Shown here: one piece after another, positions 10,296-17,216 of the stretch
Position numbering within the stretch: position 1 is the first letter of the stretch
How the letters are laid out: each line of letters starts with the position of its first letter
DNA from: Oehlia diaphana
Lineage: Eukaryota > Glomeromycota > Glomeromycetes > Glomerales > Glomeraceae
Direction: 5' to 3'
Assembly (NCBI GenBank): GCA_003833135.1
Contig: QZLH01000721.1
Coordinates: 8,463-25,678 of the forward strand
Length of the DNA stretch: 17,216 nucleotides
The notes under the pieces: model-generated
Databases searched by the model: none
What the model was told of the DNA's origin: nothing
The model's input: only the letters and a program-made list of their open reading frames with translations
Made by a program: the position numbers and the translations under genes

Positions 10296-10649
10296 ACTGC
10301 ATTATGGCAATCAAATAAAAAATTAACCATAATATATTTGTTTAACTGCTCAGTTAACTCTTTATTAAGTTACCTTAATGTGAATCGACAAAAGAGAAGT
10401 TTTGAGTTTTGAGTCAAGCCAACTGCTCTGACGGTCTTTCGAGTGTCTTTTTTGTCGTTTAGTCGTTTTTTTTGATTTTCTTAAGTCAAGGGGAAGGTCA
10501 GAAAGGGTTTAAAATGGGTCGCAGATTGTTTGCAAAACCATTGTAGCCAATAGATTTAAACTAAATTTGTAACGACACTACGGTCGCCGTGGCTTGCAAT
10601 ATTGAAAAATCGGCTGATCGTGACCTCATGACTGTATAAGCAGTATTTT
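10296..10649. promoter_or_regulatory. Upstream region of the SAM-domain gene
   Basis: About 350 bases upstream of the minus-strand start. They are notably less AT-rich than the DNA beyond, with CpG-containing stretches (GACGGTCTTTCGAG near 10431, ACGGTCGCCGTGG near 10580) and two TCGTTT motifs near 10455-10466. This is consistent with a promoter and 5' leader. No specific site is assigned. Confidence 0.4.
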
Positions 10650-11732
10650 TTGACTCATTATACTCATTATTGTAGATTGAATTTTGAATTATATCAGTTA
10701 CCGGTCACAGTTAAAATTAAAATGGGCACGCTCCAATTCATAAATAAATATAACGCATCACAAGTTAGCTTTCCCTTTTTATATTATTGTACTGTTAAAG
10801 CTTTACCTAAAACTTCAAAATATTGTGACTTATTAATAATTAATATTATATTATATTATATTAATTATGAATCATAATTAATAGGTTTTATATTTAAATA
10901 CTAATTTTGAATAATCCTGAATATTGTATTAAATAAATTGCATCAGATAAGTTATATTAATATTAATAAAGTAAATACTTATATATATGTTAATAAAATA
11001 CTTTACTGAAATGCAACTTTTTCTTTATACTGTATTGTATATTTAAATACAGTATATGTAATATCTAAAATCCTAAAAAAGCTGCATTTGCCAATTATAT
11101 GACAAATAAAACTTCATAAAAATAAAAAGTGCAATTTTACAGGATAAACTGGCCTTTATAATAGGTAATAAATTAGTAATACATTTACTATTTTATACTA
11201 TTTTACTCTACTAGTAAAAGAATTCTAAAGATAATAAAATTATTAAAAGAGAAGTTGTATATATCATTACTAAATATCAACCAATAGAATAAAACTTGGT
11301 TAATATCAATGATATCCTAATATATAATTAATAGAAAATCTTAACCTGTTCTAGGATTTTATGATAATATCCTATTTCTCTTATATGATAGTAGTGTGAT
11401 AGCTTGATTTATTTGTTTATCATTTACATATTATATATAGTACACATTTTTTTCTTTTCTTTTCTTTTCCTTTTTTTCTTTTTTTCAGTTATTTTTTAAA
11501 AATATTTTAAAAGGTTAATAGAAATTTTTTAAATACTGGCTTATATATAATATATTATTTATAAAATTAAAAATAATTTTTATATTAAATCTTATAATAT
11601 ATGTACAGAAATTTCTCAGTATTATTTTATTATTTTAATTAAAATGATATGGCTTTATTAAATAAGCAAAGTTATTTAGCAGGTATGAAACTATTCAGAT
11701 ATTTCTCCAAACTAGTTTGTATATTCATAAAA
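10650..11732. other. Gene-empty AT-rich stretch
   Basis: No coding gene is supported. The open frame at 10650-10877 (+) has composition like its surroundings and no recognisable motif. Small features seen are an inverted repeat, ATACTGTATT..AAATACAGTAT, near 11028-11053, and the pyrimidine tract listed separately. Positions 11640-11700 resemble 12140-12190 on the other side of the foldback element. Confidence 0.45.
11447..11486. repeat. 40-base pure pyrimidine tract
   Basis: An uninterrupted C/T run built mainly of TTTTC units and ending in CAG. It is a simple repeat that could form a triplex in principle. The ending resembles a splice acceptor, but no exon follows. Confidence 0.7.
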
Positions 11733-12055
11733 CTACCGTATATCGCGGGCCATAGTACCCCCTATGCATAGTACTCCTCTTGAAAAATTTCATAGAATTG
11801 TATAGTACCCGGGGGGATATTTTATTTTACAATTATCTCGTGATCCAGTGATCAGATTTGAGCCATCTTTTTTTTGTTTGATAGTTCTCATTGAGCTCTT
11901 CAAAATAAAAAAAAGATCGTTCAAATTGGACTGGTAGATCATGAGATATTCGCAAAAAATGGAATTTTTAGGCTTTGTTTAGTACCCGGGGGTACAGGGT
12001 CAAACCCCTGATTTTTGCAAGATATTTGGGTACTGTGGCCCGCTATATACAGTAT
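11733..12055. mobile_element. Foldback MITE-like element with nested inverted repeats
   Basis: The terminal inverted repeats are 11733-11760 and 12028-12055, matching at 24 of 28 positions, with core GCGGGCCA.AGTACCC. A second inverted pair lies inside: 11832-11875 (from ATTATCTCGTGATCC to ATCTTTTTTTT) and 11907-11949, about three-quarters matched, around a loop of about 31 bases. The element is GC-richer than its flanks and carries repeated GTACCC or GTACTC motifs, including two AGTACCCGGGGG copies. It has no coding capacity. The word GTATATTCA occurs in both flanks (about 11719 and about 12052) but overlaps the right end, so the target duplication is unclear. It is probably a non-autonomous DNA element mobilised by a transposase elsewhere. 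Confidence 0.75.
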
Positions 12056-12322
12056 ATTCACTATTTTACTATTTGTAATATTTTCAATTTTTTATATAAA
12101 TACTATAGTATAATTTAAGCATTTTGGTCAAATAAAACTTACTTTTATTGAATAAATAAAGTTTTTCAGTAGGTATAAAAATATTTAAATATTAATTTTT
12201 ATAATTATTGAGTAAATATTTATGGAATTATTATTATTTTAATTTATTATGCATATATATATAGTTAGATCTCTATATACTGATACTGTTATTTTAAGAA
12301 AAATATATCAATATATTAAATT
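12056..12322. other. AT-rich spacer between two MITEs
   Basis: No gene or RNA is recognised. It includes the 12140-12190 stretch that resembles 11640-11700. Confidence 0.4.
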
Positions 12323-12330
12323 ATCATTAC

Positions 12331-12574
12331 TAAGGTTGCTTGCCGAAACCTAGGGGTTTAGGCAAGATGGCGTTTTGCCGAAAAGCGAAATTCTGCCAAA
12401 ACTATATTAAAGTTATATTAAAAAACTGGCAAAACTCTGGAGAAAGGTAAAACTGCCGAAACTTATTATAAATGCTGAAACTGCCAAAATTCTGCCGAAA
12501 CTATAATAAATCTATAGTAAAATTTTGATGAAACTAATCGTAAGATTTTGAAAAGGTTTAGACAAGCAACCTTA
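12331..12574. mobile_element. Non-autonomous DNA transposon (MITE) with intact 8-bp target duplication
   Basis: This 244-base element has terminal inverted repeats TAAGGTTGCTTGCCGAAACC (12331-12350) and the complement of 12555-12574, matching at 18 of 20. It is flanked by perfect copies of ATCATTAC at 12323-12330 and 12575-12582. An 8-bp duplication is the hallmark of hAT insertion, and the TAAGG end is loosely compatible with hAT termini. Inside are repeated CTGCCGAAACT-like decamers and a hairpin next to the left end (TTGCCGAAACC against GGTTTAGGCAA). No open frame is present. The perfect duplication suggests a fairly recent insertion compared with the neighbouring relics. Confidence 0.85.
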
Positions 12575-12727
12575 ATCATTACATATACCATCATTAGTGA
12601 ATTATAATGCAGATTAAAATCCAATTCTTGCCAGCATTATACAAAGTTGCAAACTTCAGATAGCTAATTTTTAAAATATTATGTGATTTGAATAGAACTT
12701 TTACAGTATATTAATACTAGTTAAATA

Positions 12728-12956
12728 TATAGTGTTGGCTCAAATTAATAACAGTATAATTTAAAGTATTGGTACATCTTATTATGCATTAATTATAAAA
12801 GGTTAAAAAAAGTATCAATATATGTTATATCATGAAAACTATATATAATATCGGTACAATAAGATTTTTTATTAATTGTGAAACAGGACATAAAAAATTT
12901 ATCGATACAGATAATTATTAATAAATAGGATATCAGTACATAAAGGTTTGACTGTA
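12728..12956. mobile_element. Probable decayed pogo/Tc1-like MITE
   Basis: The left end reads TATAGTGTTGGCTCAAATTA. The right end on the minus strand reads TACAGTCAAACCTTTATG. Both look like pogo/Tc1-type termini beginning at a TA, but they match each other only over the outermost bases. Variants of a TATCGGTACA motif recur at 12767-12776, 12849-12858, 12900-12909 and 12931-12940. The call rests on recognition of the ends and on this periodic motif. It has no coding capacity. Confidence 0.35.
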
Positions 12957-12977
12957 ATTATTTTAGCTGAATAATCA

Positions 12978-13893
12978 TACAGTGCACAAAAAAAATAATC
13001 AGAATGACATTATTGTTCATCATGTAATGAATATTTATCAATAATTAACAAAAATTTAAATATGATAAATACTTTATTATATTATGAAAAAGTTCTATTA
13101 AGCTCAATTAATACTTTATCTTATTATCATTGCCATTAATTATTTGTTCTAATCTTGATGGTATACTTTCGATTAAATTAATAAAGATCTCCAGTTTGAT
13201 TCTTTCCCATTTTTTATGAATAATATCTTGAAAAATATTTATAGTAATTAATTTTTTTGATGACCAGTCCAGCTGCCTAAGACAATGATTTGAAAGAAGT
13301 TTTTTGGTATCTTTAGCCATATGTTTCAGATTGTTGTCCTGTTGGAATATCCAATGACAACCAATAATGGAATTTGCATTATCAAAAAGATTTTCATTAA
13401 GAATTTTTTTATATAGTGCACCATTCATTATTCCAGTAAAAAGAAAAAATCCAATTTGATCTTTTTTTAAAAAAGTACCCAAACATACTAATCTTTATAA
13501 AGATGCTTGACCATAGGTTTTGTTGAAGGTTGTGTGCTAGCTTTATAAAATACTTTTAGGTATTTTGAAATATTTGAAGTATGGTTTTATTTAAAAGATA
13601 ACTTATATTAAGGTTAGGATGTTTTCTATTTAAAATGTTTGCCAACTCAGAATAGGTAGAAAATTTGTTTGCTAAACCAAGTTTTCTAAGGTGATAATAT
13701 TTTTTGAGAGAAAGTCATTTTGGTCTTCCTAGATGAGAAAAAGGCTTTAATGGAATATTTTTTTTAAATTTTTTATATAGTCATATATTATAAAAAGTGA
13801 AATGGAAGTTAAAGAGTGTAAAGTTTTAGTGTTATGAATACTATTTTTCCATAATGTAGCTATCATTGTATAACATTGTGCAAAAGAACTGTA
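12978..13893 (-). mobile_element. Tc1/mariner element relic (approximate limits)
   Basis: The transposase remnant is preceded on the plus strand by TACAGTGCACAAAA at 12978, a Tc1-like terminus at a TA. On the other side, ACTGTA at 13888-13893 could be the opposite end, but only the outer TACAGT matches. The outer boundaries are therefore tentative, while the transposase core is well supported. Confidence 0.4.
13108..13800 (-). pseudogene. Gutted Tc1/mariner transposase
   Basis: The longest open part, 13108-13482, contains IMNGALYKKILNENLF, then the family signature FQQDNNLKHMAKDTKKLL with the second catalytic Asp, then LDWSS. Where functional members have the P-D-L-N-P-I-E-N block with the third acidic residue, this copy jumps to NIFQDIIHKKWERIK and ends with ESIPSRLEQIINGNDNKIKY, the normal C-terminus. 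Upstream, in broken frames, are HLGRPK and NKFSTYSELANILNRKHP from the DNA-binding half (about 13560-13740), so the HTH region is also represented. The W-S-D-E segment carrying the first Asp is missing. Two of three catalytic residues are lost, so it cannot be active. Confidence 0.8.
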
Positions 13894-13924
13894 TGCCATA
13901 TTATTAGTGATAATCATAACAGGA

Positions 13925-14202
13925 CCCTGAACATTACTAAAAAAACTCAGATCTGAATTTGTATAAACCTTATAATTAATTTCTGTTCCAAATGTATAAA
14001 GTTATATGTAAATTTTAAACTCAAATTTTGCTATCTCGAGATCTAGTAATTGGATTTTAATGATTTTTGGCTTGTTAGATTCATCTTAACGAGCCGAACA
14101 TTTTGATATATAATTTATCTTTTTAGGTGTAATATTGACTGAAATATCACATTTTGAAATTTTAGTTACATAAAATCTGAGTTGTTTTAGTAATGTTCAG
14201 GG
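13925..14202. mobile_element. Inverted-repeat element abutting a hAT transposon
   Basis: Terminal repeats 13925-13951 (CCCTGAACATTACTAAAAAA then ACTCAGA) and 14176-14202 match at 26 of 27 in inverted orientation, so this 278-base unit is clearly an element. An internal hairpin, GGCTTGTTA..TAACGAGCC, lies near 14069-14095. No coding capacity. No clean target duplication is seen, because its right edge touches the first base of the hAT element at 14203. Confidence 0.72.
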
Positions 14203-14223
14203 CAGGGACGATGATTTAGTGTG

Positions 14224-14304
14224 ATCACATAATTTTGCATTAAACACATAAATTATGCGATATCACATAATTACAGGTTTATCACATCATAAAGTCACAT
14301 AATT
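14224..14304. repeat. Subterminal repeat cluster of the hAT element
   Basis: Five copies of a CACATAAT-like octamer at 14226, 14245, 14264, 14283 and 14296, three identical and two with one change, spaced 13-19 bases apart. They lie between the terminal CAGGGACG and the transposase start. hAT transposases bind such subterminal repeats through their zinc finger. That role here is inferred from position. Confidence 0.65.
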
Positions 14305-14392
14305 CAAATCTTCCTATATTAGACCACACAATCCGCAGTAAAATATATACAATTTATCCTATTATCTCTGAATATCTCTTTTTTTTTCAACA

Positions 14393-16477
14393 ATGTCAAG
14401 GAAAAGAAAAGTCATATCAGTTGATACTAGATGTAAAGAATACAGAGATATTTTTCATGTTGACAATAATATTCTCTTTTGTAATTACTGCAATGTTTCT
14501 ATAGATTGGAAACATAAATCTGTTATAGATAGCCATTGTGGTAATCAGAAACACATATCAAACGTAAAAAAGCAAGATGACGCTCAGAATAAAACACAAC
14601 AGCTTACTCTTTCTTCTGCTCAAGCAGCTGCTAACTCAAAAAAATGGCTTATTGAAGATCTTATAGAAGCTTTTGCAATAGCAGACATACCTCTTGAAAA
14701 GGTCAATTATTTACTTCCATTTTTAAAAAATACGTTAAAAATGGAGGTTCTATTTCTCAAACTCCAACCCTTAGACAAGTTTATTTACCAAACATTTTTG
14801 ATAAGCATTACCAATGTCTTAGATTATTTTTTGATTCAAAACCGATAGCTATAATTATAGATGAAACCACTGATAATTGTACACAAAGCGTTGTCAATAC
14901 CTTTTTTTGTTATTGCAATGAAACAAAATTAGTTTCAGTTGATTTTCTTGGGCGTGTAAATAATACTACAATGGGACAAGTTCTTACAACAATTATTACT
15001 CACTTCAATATATCTTTTAATTTACCCCATTTATTTCTTACAGATTCAGCCACGTACATGAAAAAATGCTATCGTGACGTCCTGTCACCACTGATGCCTC
15101 AATTAATTCATGTACCATGTTGTGCCCATATCTTAAATCTAATCGGGTATGTTTTTAAATAATAATATTTAGTTGTCAAATAATAGATGGTGGGGAGAAA
15201 AATTGATCTTATATAATTAGAGAATAAAAAAAATTATATGTGAATATGAGAGGAAAAGGGTGATAGATAATATTTTTTTGTTATTGCCATTTAAAAGTGC
15301 AAAACTAACATCTAATAGATTAACATTTAGTAGTAATAGTTATGAAATAATATAATGAAATTTTCAGTTTAATAATAAAATGATAACGCAATTATAAAAA
15401 ATTAAATTCAAAATAAAAGTATAGTTTAAACTTCAAAATAGTTTAAAAATGATATTATTTTCTTAAAACTGATTTGTAAAAATTTTATAGGGATACATGG
15501 AGAACATTACCTCAATTTCGTATTTTGAAAGACTTTTTGGATAAAGTCAAAAAGGTTTTTGTTAATTCTCCTGCCCGAAGAGGTCGATATTTATCCCATT
15601 TGAAAATGTATGGAATACCTTCACCATGCAAAATTTCTTTATATAACAAAACATGCTGGAATTCTTGGTTTCAGATGGTATTTTACGCAAAGGATCATAT
15701 CGTTTACTGGCCTTCTTTTTTTAAAGAAGAACTCAATAATAACAAAAGGCATCGTACTCTGGAAGCTATTAATTCTTGTTTACAAAATGTACGAGACTTG
15801 GGACTCATTACAATTTACATTAATTTTATTTCTTCTTATGCCAAAGAATTCGTTCAAGATCTTAATTTTTTTCAGCAATTAAAGAAGCCTGTTTTCCCTT
15901 TTGTTGAATTACAGCTTCAACAACTTACTGCATATATTGAAATGTATAGAAATTCAAATGAATTTGATCCTCTTCTGAAAAATTTAATCACCCAGCTTCG
16001 ATTTAATCTAAGTGAAATTTATCCAATTTTTTAAGCAGCATTTGAAGCAGCTTATGAAAAATTTGCTGCACATATTTCTAATCATCCAGCTCAGCAATTT
16101 TTTTATTCATGCCAAGTCTTTGATCCTAAATTTGTTCATAATGGAGATATTTCCCAAAAAAATATTCAGCAGTATAATTTAATTAAAGAATTTGATAATC
16201 CGTCTAATGAATTATTACAGGAATGGGGGTTTATTGTGGCTTGGATAATAAATTTTTAGGTGATATGGAATTAAACCAATATTGGGTAGATAAAGCAATG
16301 CAATTGCCAATCCTTTCTAATATTACTTTGGATTACATTTGGTTGTTGATATCAAGTTGTACTGTTAAATAAAGTTTTTCTATGTACAACTCTCTTTTAA
16401 ATAGTGATCAGCAAAATCTCTCTCAGGATTCTCTTAAAAAATTAAGTATGATGTATTTTAATGGAATTATGACCTAA
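14393..16477 (+). pseudogene. Broken hAT-superfamily transposase with CCHH-type zinc finger
   Basis: It starts MSRKRKVISVDTR with a finger C30-x2-C33...H48-x5-H54. Next come DLIEAFAIADIPLEKVNYLL, IAIIIDETTDN (first catalytic Asp), LPHLFLTDSATYMKKCY (second Asp) and CCAHILNLIG, the hAT C..H signature. A 344-base intron (15147-15490, GTATGT..TATAG) restores DTWRTLPQFRILKDFL, followed by YNKTCWNSWFQM and a tail matching the hAT dimerisation domain (LNQYWVDKA, SLKKLSMMYFNG). Breaks: one A missing in the run 14737-14741; TAA at 16032-16034; a one-base loss near 16226-16232; and TAA at 16370-16372 where the family reads VERSFS, so the third acidic residue is Lys and the next codon is a stop. Inactive. 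Family resemblance is strong. Confidence 0.85.
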
Positions 16478-16633
16478 AAATTTATGCATTATGACTTAAA
16501 ATAATAAATGATTTTAACAAATTTCTAATCAAATAATTATATTAATTTACTAAATAATATCGCATAATATGAATGTTTTTATATATAAAATCAAATAATT
16601 ACATTTAATTATCAATTATCATTTTCTTTAGCT
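16478..16633. other. AT-rich 3' region of the first hAT element
   Basis: Non-coding. It contains the three decayed ATC.(A/C)ATAAT words described for the element. Its last bases, TTTTCTTTAG, also resemble a splice acceptor just before the next pseudogene's ATG. Confidence 0.4.
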
Positions 16634-17091
16634 ATGTCTATACAAGATTTTATCTCTTCTGACCCTTCCCTAAATGCAACTCCTATAATTTCAACAAAAA
16701 AGAAAAGAAAAGGTTCTGGTGGTCATCCTAAGTCTTTGGTATAGGAAGATCACGCTATACAAGGTAGAAAAATATCAGAAGGTTACTATGAAGCAACCTG
16801 TGTATACTGTAATTTATTTGGAAAAAAGGCTCACCGCAAGAGTTGGAAGCCCATTTAGCTAATGATTGTTCTAAAGTACCAGCTAATATAAGACAATTTT
16901 TCTTGAATCGTCTTGCTGTAAAAGCTGAAAGAGATATAACCAATTTTTCATCTAAGAAGCGAAAACTTAATGATGATTCAACCCAAAAAAAAATATCAGA
17001 TTTACATGAAAGTAGCCAATTCTCTGAGGATAGAACTCATGAAATTGATCATGCTTGTATAAAAGCATTTGTTGTATATGGCATTCTATAG
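16634..17091 (+). pseudogene. 5' part of a second hAT transposase with BED-type zinc finger
   Basis: It reads MSIQDFISSDPSLNATPIIS, a Lys-rich stretch and GGHPKSLV, then a TAG at 16742-16744 where a Trp would fit. EATCVYCNLF follows, and after a one-base loss in the T run 16817-16819, KKGSPQELEAHLANDC. The C-x2-C...H-x4-C spacing is a BED finger. The rest, IRQFFLNRLAVKAERDI through IDHACIKAFVVYGI, matches the start of the hAT core. There it meets a stop (17089-17091), and recognisable homology ends within a few codons. The domain architecture differs from the upstream hAT copy, so this is a separate family and not a duplicate. The catalytic core is absent from the window. Confidence 0.75.
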
Positions 17092-17216
17092 CATGTAATA
17101 AAGATGTTAGCCGTAACTGTAATATTAAGACACAGTGTCGTATATAATAGGTTGCAACCTATCTACATTAAAAAGCAAAAGTTGTAATGCTGTAATTAGG
17201 TTGTAATGCCATAATT
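17092..17216. repeat. Palindromes and short tandem repeat at window end
   Basis: Contains GACACAGTGTC (17129-17139), a perfect 16-base palindrome ATAGGTTGCAACCTAT (17147-17162), and two 19-base-period copies of GTTGTAATGC..TAATTA starting at 17181 and 17200, the second cut by the window edge. These may be the edge of another element. No gene is seen. Confidence 0.5.

Larger units (their letters stand above)
14203..16631 (+). mobile_element. hAT transposon, nearly full length, degenerate
   Basis: The left end begins CAGGGACGATGA at 14203, a typical hAT terminus. Behind it are ATCACATAATT-type subterminal motifs (CACATAAT core at 14226, 14245, 14264, 14283 and 14296), as expected for transposase-binding sites. 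The transposase pseudogene follows. Beyond its end, related words ATCAAATAATT (16528-16538), ATCGCATAATA (16559-16569) and ATCAAATAATT (16590-16600) look like decayed subterminal copies. A matching right terminus is not intact; TATCATTTTCTTTAG at 16617-16631 is the best but weak candidate, so the right boundary is approximate. Confidence 0.65.

Noticed and set aside
10650..10877. Open frame of 75 codons on the plus strand
   Set aside because: Composition follows the AT-rich background, there is no motif or conserved-looking segment, and it sits beside the SAM gene's upstream region. Likely chance.
14393..16034. The hAT pieces as three separate small genes
   Set aside because: They line up in order as one transposase once a one-base loss and a GT..AG intron are allowed for, and each fragment lacks a complete domain set.
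1..17216. CRISPR array, operon, tRNA or rRNA genes
   Set aside because: Introns and gene types are eukaryotic. No regularly spaced repeats with unique spacers and no tRNA or rRNA signatures were seen.

Overview
This is eukaryotic nuclear DNA and very probably fungal. It is strongly AT-rich. Its protein genes are split by short introns of 55-91 bases with GT..AG ends, and it encodes fungal-type proteins (an Eaf7-like NuA4 subunit, a Jip5-like WD protein, a Rib7-type reductase, a DGAT2 acyltransferase). The base composition, intron style and the hAT, Tc1 and LINE relics look like an arbuscular mycorrhizal fungus (Glomeromycotina, Rhizophagus-like). That placement comes from pattern recognition, not from a search.

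Layout. Positions 1-1785 are AT-rich and hold a decayed LINE RNase H fragment on the minus strand. Positions 1786-10295 are a compact block of six intron-bearing genes with no recognisable transposon: a mitochondrial carrier (-), an EAF7/MRGBP homologue (-), a DGAT2-type acyltransferase (+), a JIP5/WDR55 homologue (-), a RIB7 homologue (+), and a SAM-domain/coiled-coil protein (-). EAF7/DGAT2 and JIP5/RIB7 are divergent pairs sharing short promoter regions. DGAT2/JIP5 and RIB7/SAM are convergent pairs. I rebuilt every exon junction by reading frame, and all six models close without a frameshift. From about 10.9 kb to the end the window is a transposon graveyard: a foldback MITE, a MITE with a perfect 8-bp target-site duplication, a probable pogo/Tc1-like MITE, a gutted Tc1/mariner transposase, a further inverted-repeat element, a nearly full-length but broken hAT transposase with terminal and subterminal repeats, and the 5' part of a second hAT transposase.

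The genes do not form one pathway. They are housekeeping functions: metabolite transport, histone acetylation, triacylglycerol synthesis, ribosome biogenesis, riboflavin synthesis and a probable regulator. I found no new multi-gene system. The most interesting material is the structure of the transposon island, the apparent C:G-to-T:A decay of its coding sequences, and a three-base first exon in JIP5.
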